Source: DASWIG01 sp965371445 (lineage in GTDB: Bacteria > Acidobacteriota > Thermoanaerobaculia > Multivoradales > J023). From it: 46,747 nt of DNA. The translations under genes and the position numbers were made by a program. Each line of letters begins with the position of its first letter. Position 1 is the first letter of the stretch. Positions 23,724 through 31,283 of the stretch are shown here, one piece after another. A model generated the notes under the pieces. It made no database searches. It saw only the letters and a list, made by a program, of their open reading frames with translations, and had not been told where the DNA came from. The stretch lies in contig CBDUYN010000068.1 of assembly GCA_965371445.1 (NCBI GenBank), positions 1 through 46,747 of the forward strand. Direction: 5' to 3'.

Positions 23724-24029
23724 GAATCGATCCTCCTTGAGGGTTGGTCGTCCCCGATCTGTTGCCGTTTCTCCGGCAGCGAGTGGTGGCTTGAAGATAC
23801 GAAGATCCTAACAGGCCCGGGTGCGAAGACCAAGGCCCCTGGCAGCTCTCGACCGGAATCGCTGTCCGAGAGGCTGAGGGTCAGCGGAGGCGAGCCTACT
23901 CGCTCTGCCGCTCGGGACCGTGATGCCCCAGCGTCTCCGCCCGCCGCTTCAGGGAGACCTCAATAGCGAGCGGCAGTGACGGCCGGTGCATGTCGTGGTA
24001 GGTTGAGCGCCGCTTGCCGGAGCTTACCG
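23724..24029. other. Divergent intergenic region, no gene seen
   Basis: These 306 bp between the beta-helix gene (minus) and the SGNH hydrolase (plus) should carry both promoters. I see the ribosome-binding site of the beta-helix gene and a CTCGCTCTGCCGCTCGG stretch echoed in part by GAGCGGCAG about 60 bp later, but no clear promoter boxes, RNA gene or remnant. Confidence 0.4.
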
Positions 24030-25094
24030 ATGAAGAAGACCGTCTTTTACCTTCTCATGATCTCGCTGGCCACCCTCGTTCCGGTGACCCTGGCCGAGGT
24101 GGGGCTGCGCCTCTACTTTGGCCACGGCATGACCGAGAGCGCCTTGCGCGAACGGCTCAAGCTCTCGGCGGAGGCCTCGGTCGACGAGGCCAGGTACAAG
24201 TCCAGTCTCTTCGGCGTGGTGCGTCCCAGCGTCCACCGCGACGTGATCTACGAGCTCAAGCCCAACCTCGAGGCTACTTTCCGCGAGCAGCCGCTCTTGA
24301 CCAACTCCTACGGCCTGCGCGACCGCGACTACGGGTTGGAAAAACCCGCCGGGACCTTCCGTATCGTGGGTCTGGGCGATTCCCACATGTTCGGCTGGGC
24401 CGTGGCCTACGAGGAGACGTACCTGGTTCGCGTCGAGCGGTCGTTGAACGAAACCGACGCGCAGGGCCGTCGCTTCGAGGTGATCAACTGTGCCGCGCCC
24501 GGCTACAACACGGCCATGGAGGTGGCGATCTACGAGCACAAGTGCGCCGCTTTTGATCCGGACATGGTCGTCGTTCACTTCGTGGGCGACGACCTCTCCC
24601 TGCCGCACTTCCTGCAACCGCCGCGCGGGTCCTCGCCTACCCGGTGGTACCTCGTGGGTCTCGTGCGTGCGCTCTTTGCCGACCGCGACGCCCTGGAAGA
24701 TGCGGGCCTGGTGGCCGACAACAAGGACATGACCGAAGAGCTCCGGGAAGAGACCCGGAGGCCGTATCAGCACATGGTCGGCAGGGCTGGCTACCGCCGG
24801 GCCATGGCGAGACTTGCCGAGCTTACGAGCGAACGGTCCATTCCGGTGCTCGTCGTGATGGTGGGCGAGAAGGACAAACGCCAGCTCGCCCGCGAGGTGT
24901 CGCAGGCCCACGGCTTCGAGGTTCTGGACCTGGCGCCTCACCTCCACGAGCACCTGGTCGCGAGCGCTGTCGCCGAGCCCGACAAGAAGGACTGGAAACG
25001 CGCTTTCAGGATCGGCTCCCATCCCAACGCCCTCGCCAACGCCATCTACGCCGAGGCGCTGTTGGCTCGCATCCGCGAGATGATCGAAATGTAG
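24030..25094 (+). CDS. Membrane-anchored SGNH/GDSL-like hydrolase
   Basis: This 354-residue protein has an N-terminal signal-anchor (about 4-27, preceded by two Lys), so it probably sits on the outer face of the inner membrane. The GDSL/SGNH fold is marked by Gly-Leu-Gly-Asp-Ser118-His, a block II Gly in Cys-Ala-Ala-Pro-Gly-Tyr-Asn-Thr, and a block III-like Val-Gly-Asp-Asp. Block V reads Ile-Gly-Ser-His331-Pro-Asn, so the catalytic His is present but the Asp of DxxH is Ile. Relatives deacetylate or esterify polysaccharides. I start at the ATG at 24030 because it gives a clean signal-anchor; 18 codons upstream are open but Arg-rich. Confidence 0.78.
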   Translation: MKKTVFYLLMISLATLVPVTLAEVGLRLYFGHGMTESALRERLKLSAEASVDEARYKSSLFGVVRPSVHRDVIYELKPNLEATFREQPLLTNSYGLRDRDYGLEKPAGTFRIVGLGDSHMFGWAVAYEETYLVRVERSLNETDAQGRRFEVINCAAPGYNTAMEVAIYEHKCAAFDPDMVVVHFVGDDLSLPHFLQPPRGSSPTRWYLVGLVRALFADRDALEDAGLVADNKDMTEELREETRRPYQHMVGRAGYRRAMARLAELTSERSIPVLVVMVGEKDKRQLAREVSQAHGFEVLDLAPHLHEHLVASAVAEPDKKDWKRAFRIGSHPNALANAIYAEALLARIREMIEM

Positions 25095-25258
25095 AGAAGA
25101 CGGCAGGCTGCCCGGGGCTCTCGACGTCTTTCCGCCTCCATGCCGTGTTCCGAACGCAGGTGAGGCGTCTGCGGAGCGTGCGCCGCGAATTGATTGGGAG
25201 CTGGACGACGAGGAAGAAGAGGTCGACAGACTCGGCCTTTTGCCTCAGACTCGGAGCC

Positions 25259-26290
25259 ATGAGCTCCGATCCCGCTTCCTGGGCTCCGTACGGCCGTGCC
25301 CTCGAAGACGAATTCGAAGGCCGGGCCTACCGCTTCCTGAAGATCATCCAGGACGACGGCGAGGACTGGTGGTACCGGCCCTCGTTCTTCTTCCGTGGCC
25401 CCGAGGAATGGAGCCAGGTCGAGAGGATGGCCCTCGACCTTTGTGCCGGCCGGATCCTCGATGTCGGCGCCGGAGCGGGCCGCCATGCCGTGGAGCTCAA
25501 GGAGTGCGGCTTCGATGTCCAGGCCATCGACGTCTGTCCCGAGGCGGTGGAGGTCCTTCACGGCAGGGGGATCGACGCCCGCTTGGGAGACGTCTTCGCC
25601 CAAGAGGTCCCGGGTCCCTTCGACACCCTCCTCCTGATGATGAACGGTTTCGGTCTGGTCGGCCGTCTCGAGGGGATCCCTGCCTTCTTCATACGCGCCG
25701 GGGAGCTTCTCGCCGAGGGCGGTCAGATCCTCCTCGATTCCACCGACCTGCGTCTTACGGAGCCCTCCCGCCCAAGCAACCTGAATCGGCTTCGCAGGCG
25801 GCTCGTCGAAGGCCGTTACTGGGGCGAGGCACGCCAGGAGGTCGTCTACGTGGGGGAATGGGGGGAGCCCCTGGAATGGCTCTACGTCGATGCGACCACG
25901 CTCGCTCTCTACGCCCGGCGGCACGGCTTTCGCTGCGAGGTGCTCCACAGGCTCGAGGACGGCAACTTCCTCGCCCGGTTGACCCGGGCCGAGGGTGGCG
26001 CCGAGGAAAGCCCGCAGCCTCTCGACGAGAAAACCACCGCGCACGGGGTCGACGTCATCCTGGAGTTTCTCGGCGCGTATGGTGTCGAGCCGGGAGACGC
26101 TCTGCGGCGGCGCCTCACGGCCTGCTGCCGGGACATCGAGCTCCTGAAGCATTGGCTCACGGAGATTTGCAGGGAGGAGACGGTGAGGTTCCTGCGCGAA
26201 GGCCGACTCCCCGAGGAGGCGACCGACCGTCCGGACGATCTCCGGCAGGCCCAAGTCGAGGACCCCATCGTGCAGACCAGGTGGAGGTGA
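25259..26290 (+). CDS. Class I SAM-dependent methyltransferase
   Basis: This 343-residue soluble protein has Rossmann-type motif I Ile-Leu-Asp-Val-Gly-Ala-Gly-Ala-Gly-Arg-His at 66-76, motif II Ala-Ile-Asp-Val-Cys, a Phe-Asp-Thr-Leu-Leu-Leu-Met-Met-Asn-Gly post-motif strand and Leu-Leu-Ala-Glu-Gly-Gly. The last 80 residues form a separate helical extension rich in Glu and Arg with paired Cys (Ala-Cys-Cys-Arg). The substrate is not evident. The long frame upstream of the ATG at 25259 overlaps the SGNH gene and is a shadow; the ATG follows a GGAG-like site. The broken peptidase gene begins inside its last four codons. Confidence 0.85.
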   Translation: MSSDPASWAPYGRALEDEFEGRAYRFLKIIQDDGEDWWYRPSFFFRGPEEWSQVERMALDLCAGRILDVGAGAGRHAVELKECGFDVQAIDVCPEAVEVLHGRGIDARLGDVFAQEVPGPFDTLLLMMNGFGLVGRLEGIPAFFIRAGELLAEGGQILLDSTDLRLTEPSRPSNLNRLRRRLVEGRYWGEARQEVVYVGEWGEPLEWLYVDATTLALYARRHGFRCEVLHRLEDGNFLARLTRAEGGAEESPQPLDEKTTAHGVDVILEFLGAYGVEPGDALRRRLTACCRDIELLKHWLTEICREETVRFLREGRLPEEATDRPDDLRQAQVEDPIVQTRWR

Positions 26291-26933
26291 TCCTGGCGGC
26301 GCTGCTCTTGCCCCTGTTGGCACCGCGGGCGCGACAGATCGCGGGAGGCTGGACGCAACGCTTCGGAAGCCGGGTGGCGGTGGGGATCAAGCCGCCGCGG
26401 CTCGTCGCGGCCAGCGACAAAAGCGCCGGTGCCGAGCTTTTCCTGGCCGAGGACGACATCGACGAGAAGGTCCGCCGGATCACGTGCCACGAGCTGACGC
26501 ACGCCTTCACCGCGCATCTCGCGCTGCCGTCGTGGCTCTACGAGGGGCTGGCCATGTTGACGGTCGACGCGTTGGCCGGACACCCGACGGTCCGGGCCAG
26601 ACCGTCGAGCTGCTGGCGCATCCCGCCGAGCCGGAGCAGGACGAGGCCCGCTTGCCGAGGGCCGGCGATCGCGACGCCCTGGTGCGCCACTACGCGCGAG
26701 GCTACTACCGGACGCGTTTCCTGGCGGAGACGCAGCCGGACCTGCTCCCTGAGCTGCTCGAGCGGCGCCTGAGAGCCTTCGAGCTCAACGCGCGCATCGC
26801 CGCGGCTCTGGGAGTCGCGGGTGGCCTGGATGCCCTCTGGGTGGCAAGGCAAGGACTTGGAGGCCATGGAGCGAGGCCACATCGAATGCCCCTCCTCCTG
26901 GTCCCACCCACTTCGAGGGGCGGGGCGTTGTAG
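26281..26933 (+). pseudogene. Gluzincin (peptidase MA-like), single-base frameshift
   Basis: A GTG at 26281 or 26287 inside the methyltransferase end opens a frame with a hydrophobic start, an Asp-Glu-Lys-Val-Arg-Arg-Ile-Thr-Cys block, the zinc motif His-Glu-Leu-Thr-His and the second-ligand context Trp-Leu-Tyr-Glu-Gly-Leu-Ala-Met, as in peptidase MA gluzincins. Near 26598 the frame is lost. One added C would join Ala-Gly-His-Pro-Thr-Val-Arg-Ala to Gln-Thr-Val-Glu-Leu-Leu-Ala-His-Pro in the next frame, which continues Ala-Leu-Val-Arg-His-Tyr and a Leu-Leu-Pro-Glu-Leu-Leu helix before running into non-homologous DNA. The N-terminus may also be incomplete. Confidence 0.7.
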
Positions 26934-27055
26934 ATGTCGCCGACGTGAACGTTCCCGCCGACGGCGAGGGCGCCGTCGCCGGTGGCGACCTGGCCCTCCA
27001 GATCGTGCCCGACCTCTAGCGTTCGGTCTCTGTGCGAGGGGTCATCGGGGGACAA
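26899..27055 (-). pseudogene. Short fragment with a Gly-Asn-Val-His-Val-Gly motif
   Basis: Reading leftwards from a TTG at 27055, the frame gives Gln-Val-Ala-Thr-Gly-Asp-Gly-Ala-Leu-Ala-Val-Gly-Gly-Asn-Val-His-Val-Gly-Asp-Ile-Tyr. This kind of beta-rich linker is seen near the N-terminus of multi-domain conflict proteins. It then runs antisense into the broken peptidase gene. The last 17 bp (26899-26915) recur exactly, inverted, at 29523-29539 just before the pentapeptide-Mrr repeats, hinting at a common parent family. Confidence 0.4.
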
Positions 27056-27106
27056 GGAGAGATCATACCGCCGTATCGACTCCCTGGGTGTGGCGCGCGG
27101 TCGGTT

Positions 27107-27141
27107 TCCCAGGATGCGCCGTCCGTCCCAGGATGCGCCGT
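27107..27141. repeat. 16-bp tandem direct repeat
   Basis: TCCCAGGATGCGCCGT occurs at 27107-27122 and again at 27126-27141 with a three-base spacer (period 19). It lies in the otherwise featureless stretch 27056-27301 between the broken peptidase region and the FtsH-DUF4351 chimera. I see no coding signal around it. Confidence 0.65.
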
Positions 27142-27301
27142 TGGCTTATCCTGGGCTTTGGGGTTTCGGAGGGCAGGTGGATCTGACGTGGAGCTTGCGT
27201 CTCACGAGGACGCCGAGCACGCCCGGCGGTCCGTGTCGAGGCCCGTAGAGCGGTCGAGGACGTCGAGCTCGAGTGGGTGGTACCCGACCGACCACCGGGG
27301 C

Positions 27302-27907
27302 TCACCGCTTGTCGAAGACGTCCTCGAGTCGGTTGGTGTCGAGGATCCGTTCGCCCCAGCGCTCCAGTTGCTCTGGCCCGGCTTCCTCCAGGAGGCTCAT
27401 AGCCCAGTCCGGGACGTCCCCGTAGCGGTGCTCGAGCTGGCGGTTCAGGAGTCTGACCTCGCCCTGACGACGGCCCTCGTCCTGCAACGGCGAGAGGGCA
27501 CTCTGGCCCCTTGAGCGAAAGTGCCGCATGAAGAAGATCCACAGGCCGACGATCAGGAGCACCGGTCCCCAGGTGAGGAAGATGGCAAGGAGTGGATTCT
27601 CTCTGGCTGGCTCCGCCTGGATGGTGACGCCCGTGTCGCGGAGCTTGTCGATCAGGCCGGGGTAGTCGGGTGCGAAGCACCTGAATTCGTCACCTCCCCC
27701 GGATTCGTCGGTGGCCTTGAAGCTGCCGCGGATTTCATCGCCTCGCAGGGTCACTCGGTCGACGCGTCCTTCTTCGACGGCGGTCAGAAAATCGGTGAAG
27801 GTTATCGCCGGGGGTTGGCGCGCGCCGCTCTGGAACGATTGCCACAGGAGCACCACCATCAAAATGACGACGATCCAGAAGATCAGGGATTTTACCGTGG
27901 AATTCAA
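27302..27907 (-). CDS. Chimera: FtsH N-terminal membrane head fused to DUF4351 tail
   Basis: This 201-residue protein begins exactly like FtsH: MNSTVKSLIFW, a first membrane span (about 7-24), an FtsH extracytoplasmic domain (about 30-104, with Ile-Thr-Phe-Thr-Asp-Phe-Leu and Arg-Gly-Asp-Glu-Ile-x-Gly), a second span (about 106-126), and then the post-membrane Arg-Ser-Arg-Gly-Gln. The AAA+ ATPase and zinc protease that should follow are absent. Instead, residues 143-201 read as DUF4351: Gly-Glu-Val-Arg-Leu-Leu, Leu-Glu-His-Arg-Tyr-Gly, Leu-Glu-Arg-Trp-Gly-Glu-Arg-Ile-Leu-Asp and final Leu-Glu-Asp-Val-Phe. DUF4351 is the usual tail of Rpn-type nucleases. The TTG start is preceded by AAAGGAG and matches FtsH starts. 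It could be a neutral fusion, or a decoy that assembles with real FtsH hexamers. Confidence 0.8.
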   Translation of the reverse strand: MNSTVKSLIFWIVVILMVVLLWQSFQSGARQPPAITFTDFLTAVEEGRVDRVTLRGDEIRGSFKATDESGGGDEFRCFAPDYPGLIDKLRDTGVTIQAEPARENPLLAIFLTWGPVLLIVGLWIFFMRHFRSRGQSALSPLQDEGRRQGEVRLLNRQLEHRYGDVPDWAMSLLEEAGPEQLERWGERILDTNRLEDVFDKR

Positions 27908-28109
27908 GGCTTCTACTCCTTTCTCGTTCGCTACTACGGGCCTCGCGGGAGCCGTAATCCTCGATCAGCGCCTGCATGGTCCGGCGGGCGTCGTCCTGGG
28001 CGAAGAAAAGGGCAAACTGCATGGTCTTAGCTTCTCGAACCAGCCGAGACAGCTACGCAGGACCGACGGTGACGTTTGCCCTTGCCACCCGGAAGAAGGC
28101 AAGAGAAGG

Positions 28110-28454
28110 CTATGGCCCCGTGCCTGGCTCGCCGTACATCTCAGAAATCAGGCTGCGAAGCGCTCGGGCGTCGGATTCGTTCAGCTCGTCCAGTTTCTTG
28201 ATCAGACGAAGCTTCGAGATCGCCCGGATCTGATCCACGGCCACTTCCGATGGGGTTCCCTCGCACGTCGTCCGCAGGCGGCTCTTCCAAGAGGGATGGA
28301 GCTTCGTGGTCAAGGGGCACACGACGACGGTGGCAAGAAATCTATTCATCAAGTTGTCGCTGACCACGACAACGGGCCGGGTCTTCCTGAGCTCCGACCC
28401 GATGGTGGGATCGAGGTTCGCGAGGTAGATCTCGTAGCGTACGGGCGCGCTCAT
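28110..28454 (-). CDS. mazF: MazF/PemK-family mRNA interferase toxin
   Basis: This 114-residue protein has the MazF/PemK features: Tyr-Glu-Ile-Tyr-Leu-Ala-Asn-Leu-Asp-Pro-Thr-Ile-Gly-Ser-Glu at the start, Lys-Thr-Arg-Pro-Val-Val-Val-Val-Ser (catalytic Arg), Val-Val-Val-Cys-Pro-Leu-Thr-Thr (active-site Thr region), Val-Asp-Gln-Ile-Arg-Ala-Ile, and Leu. Such toxins cleave single-stranded mRNA at specific short sites. The start codon overlaps the antitoxin stop as ATGA, so translation is coupled. The frame is intact and of normal length. The other MazF-like gene in the window (3612) is a remnant of a different subgroup. Confidence 0.9.
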   Translation of the reverse strand: MSAPVRYEIYLANLDPTIGSELRKTRPVVVVSDNLMNRFLATVVVCPLTTKLHPSWKSRLRTTCEGTPSEVAVDQIRAISKLRLIKKLDELNESDARALRSLISEMYGEPGTGP

Positions 28455-28690
28455 AGCTCGTGCTCGTCGCGGACGCCGTGCCAGTCGGACCAGTCCTCGT
28501 TCTCAGCTGCCATCTGTTTGTAGGTCTCTTCCCACGAGAGCTTCTGACCAGCTCCAGCCTGAGCGAAGTCGTCGGCGGCCGGCTGTACCACGACGACGAC
28601 GTCGAGATCCGCCTCCCGCGCCTTCAGGGGAATCTCCAGCTTCAAGAGCCCGTCGCTTCCGACTCGTGTCTTCAGTTGGATGGTCTGCAT
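28451..28690 (-). CDS. Antitoxin of the MazF pair
   Basis: This 79-residue protein has an N-terminal beta part (Met-Gln-Thr-Ile-Gln-Leu-Lys-Thr-Arg-Val-Gly-Ser-Asp-Gly-x-Leu) reminiscent of a swapped-hairpin DNA-binding domain, a hydrophobic Asp-Leu-Asp-Val-Val-Val-Val-Val strand, and an acidic C-terminal helix rich in Trp and Glu that would wrap the toxin. I chose the Met at 28690; an upstream Met at 28705 adds five residues. Position (first, ATGA-coupled to mazF) and charge support the antitoxin role. By family knowledge the complex is expected to repress its own promoter. Confidence 0.8.
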   Translation of the reverse strand: MQTIQLKTRVGSDGLLKLEIPLKAREADLDVVVVVQPAADDFAQAGAGQKLSWEETYKQMAAENEDWSDWHGVRDEHEL

Positions 28691-28705
28691 GGTTGCGGTC
28701 CTCAC

Positions 28706-29494
28706 GGCAGCGGACGTTTCTGATCGGCCTTCGGGAGACGCTCGGCGAATCGGGGCCGCCGGAGGTCAGCTCTAGTCTACCGGCCAGGGGCCCGGATACC
28801 AAGAGCGCCGACGCTACTCGTAGCGCAGGGCGACCCGGTACCGAGCTCCTACCCAGGATCCAGGAGATCACCGGGATCGAGCGCCGGTCGCAGCGTCCGA
28901 TCCGGCCGGGCTGTGGCGGGCGGCGAGACAGACCGATCGCGACGCCGGAGTCGTGCGCCACCCCGGGGAGCTCACCGCCGTCCTTGACCGCAGACAGGAG
29001 ACGGCGCAACCGTCTGCGGTCGACGTTGACGCCCAAGTAAGGCACCGTCCCGACCGTCTGGTAGCGACGGCCGCAGGGACACCGACTTCCATTTCTTTGA
29101 GCAAGAAGCGCAAGAAGCCCGGCCTGGAGGCCGGCCAGTCCGCGGAAGATCCGGTCACGGCCGGCGATTCGCTCGCCGCGAGCCCCGTCCTTCCCGGCGC
29201 GCAGTGCCGGTTCCCGCTAGCACGTCTCCCCTTTGCCGACCAGGAGAGCGATCGGCAAACGGAGAGGTGCTCGGTGGCCGGGCGACGGCGTCTGCACGGC
29301 TCGCCGGAGCCATTCGCGGTGACAAGCGGCCGGCGGAGCCTGGAAAACCGGGGAAAAGCTCCCCAGGAGGGGGTGACCGCGTTTCTTCGCCCGGCCGCTC
29401 GGGCGTTAGAGCACCGAGGAACGTTTCAAAGACGCGCCAAACCCGTCGATCGCGACGACGGAGTAACTGACGCGGCTCGACGCCTGCCGGCGGC
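28706..29494. other. 789 bp without a recognisable gene
   Basis: Several frames are open here but none gives a recognisable protein or consistent codon pattern, and none has a clear ribosome-binding site. On the minus strand, the codons ending at 28814 read Val-Ala-Leu-Arg-Tyr-Glu-stop, the usual end of ADOP permeases, but only these six residues match. The stretch holds a strong imperfect hairpin (29221-29269) and a second perfect stem CCGGCC-TGGA-GGCCGG (29119-29134). It also must hold the toxin-antitoxin promoter. Confidence 0.55.
29221..29269. repeat. Long imperfect hairpin
   Basis: The left arm (29221-29239) and right arm (29252-29269) pair over about 16 of 18 positions, with one mismatch and a small bulge, including a perfect TTTGCCGA/TCGGCAAA core around a 12-base loop. 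Such a stem could be a structured RNA, a transposon-end hairpin or a REP-like element. No transposase is nearby. Confidence 0.65.
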
Positions 29495-30687
29495 TTGAAC
29501 GTCTTGCCCGAAGTGCAAGTGCCGAAGTGGGTGGGACCACAGTGTCGCGGACCTCAGGGGCCCGACCTCAGGGGCGCCAACCTCACGGACGCCTCCCTCA
29601 CGTACGCCAACCTCGGGGGCGCCCACCTCGAGGGCGTCCACCTCGGGGGCGCCGACCTCGCGGGCGCCATCCTCGGGGCGCCCACCTCGCGGGCGCCATC
29701 CTCGCGGGCGCCGACCTCGCGCGCGCACCCTTCGCGGGCGCCGACCTCAGGAACGCCAAACTCAGGAGCGCCGACCTCAGGGGCGCCAACCTCAGGGGCG
29801 CCAACCTCATAGACGCCAAACTCAGGGGCGCCGACCTCAGGGGCGCCGACCTCAAATACGCCAACCTCGCGGACGCCGACCTCGCGCGCGCCGACCTCGC
29901 GGGCGCCCGGCTGACGTCCGAAGAAGAGAGCTGTTCATATGGATCTGGTAGCTTTCTTGATCTCTCCACTTGCGCAGGCGTCGAGACGGCCACCTTTTCG
30001 GAAGCCGACTTCCTTCCCCGGTACTTGACTGACGCGTTCGAATACGCCCACCGGACCGACTCAAGGGAAGCCGAGAGGTGGCCCTATTTCGTCTCCCGTG
30101 CGCTGAAGAGAATCAAGGCCCTGTTGGATCTCTATCCTGACTCGGTTCCACCCGACTCCCTCGTCGAGGCGATTCAGACCATCACGGCCGAGCTCATCCA
30201 GTACCTGGCGAAGCACCCCAAGGCCATGTACGAGATCAAGCCCCGGCAGTTCGAGGAGCTGATCGACGAGATCCTGGCGAGCTACGGCTGGCAGGTCCAC
30301 CTGACGAAGGCGACCCGGGACGGCGGGTACGACCTCTTCGCCATCTCGAAAGACCCGGCAGGAGTCGAGACCTCCTGGATGATCGAGTGCAAGAAGTACC
30401 GCAAGGTCGGGATCGACGTGGCCCGAGCCCTCTATGGGGTCAAGACCGACCTCAAGGTCGCCAGCATGATGCTCGCCACCACCAGCTACTTCAGCCGAGA
30501 CCTTCACGCCTATAAGGCGTCCCGGTATGACCTGGAGCTTCGGGACTACGAGGGGATCCTGGAGTGGCTGAACGAGTACCGGCCGAACCCGAACGGCCGG
30601 CTCTACATCAAGGACAACCGGCTGGTGATGCCGGGGGACCTGGACTTCTTGGGGGTGTCGGTGCCAAGAGTAGAAGGACCGTGGTGA
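29495..30687 (+). pseudogene. Pentapeptide-repeat / Mrr-type restriction nuclease fusion, frameshifted
   Basis: From a TTG at 29495, one frame starts a run of pentapeptides (Leu-Arg-Gly-Ala-Asn, Leu-Thr-Asp-Ala and so on). At about 29675 a G is missing from a G-run and the repeats continue in the next frame (Leu-Ala-Gly-Ala-Asp) to about 29910. A helical linker follows, then an Mrr-type PD-(D/E)XK nuclease (about 30230-30560) with Gln-Phe-Glu-Glu-Leu-Ile, Gly-Gly-Tyr-Asp-Leu-Phe and the catalytic Ile-Glu-Cys-Lys-Lys-Tyr. If the indel is real, a start inside the repeats could still make the nuclease. The last 12 or so codons are antisense to the facing gene and look like a recombination product. 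Confidence 0.72.
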
Positions 30688-31257
30688 TTAACTCCTTCCA
30701 GACCCTTCGTCTCACCCAGGTCAACATCGCCGATAAATGTCCGGCCGAGGTCGGCGTCCCTGAGGTCGGCGTTCCAGAGGTCAGCGTTCCCGAGGGTGGC
30801 GCCCTCGAGGTTGGCGCCCACGAGGTTTGCGCGCCCGAGGATGGCGAGCACGAGGTAGGCACCCCTGAGGTCGGCGCCCGAGAGGTCGGCGCCCCAGAGG
30901 TTGGCGCCCCTGAGTTCGGCGCCCGAGAGATTGGCGCCCGAGAGGCCGGCGGCCCTGAGCGCCCGAGAGGTTGGCGTCCCCGAGGTCGGCGCCACTGAGG
31001 TTGGCGGCCCAGAGTTCGGCGGCCCAGAGTTCGGCGGCCCAGAGTTCGGCGTCCGAGAGTTCGGCGCCCGAGAGGTCGGCGTCCCCGAGGTTGGCGCCCG
31101 AGAGGTTGGCGCCCCTGAGTTCGGCGTCCTCGAGGATGGCGCGCACGAGGTTGACGGGCACGAGGTTTGGACGCACAATCGTCGGATTCTTCTCCCGCCA
31201 CCTATTCCACTCCTCGACGCCTTTCTCGAGGGGTGCCAGATGCTCGTCGGTCGCCAT
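30603..31257 (-). pseudogene. Pentapeptide-repeat paralogue 4, truncated (no TIR) and frameshifted
   Basis: The N-terminus (Glu-His-Leu-x-x-Leu-Glu-Lys-Gly-Val-Glu-Glu-Trp-Asn-Arg-Trp-Arg) and pentapeptides match the three upstream paralogues. A base is missing at about 30958, after which repeats continue in the next frame to the conserved Leu-Gly-Glu-Thr-Lys-Gly-Leu-Glu and Gly-Pro-Ser-Thr-Leu-Gly-Thr-Asp-Thr linker. Homology stops at about 30650, where the linker should lead to Ile-Pro-Glu-x-Phe and the TIR domain; instead 10 foreign codons from the antisense of the Mrr gene end it. A good GGAGG site precedes the ATG. It is last in the operon. Confidence 0.75.
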
Positions 31258-31283
31258 GGTCCCTCCTTTATCGGCGGTGCCGC

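Noticed and set aside
23976..24029. Longer N-terminus for the SGNH protein
   Set aside because: The added 18 residues are Arg/Cys-rich and would precede the signal-anchor; the ATG at 24030 opens directly on it.
28814..28834. Val-Ala-Leu-Arg-Tyr-Glu-stop on the minus strand, like the end of an ADOP permease
   Set aside because: Only six residues match and the preceding codons do not; noted as a possible trace but too short to call.
28953..29498. 181-codon open frame on the plus strand
   Set aside because: No recognisable motif, no ribosome-binding site, and it crosses the strong hairpin; frames on both strands are equally open by GC bias.
29560..29910. Short regular DNA repeats resembling a CRISPR array
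   Set aside because: The 15-bp periodicity is codon-level pentapeptide coding; there are no constant repeats with unique spacers and no cas gene.
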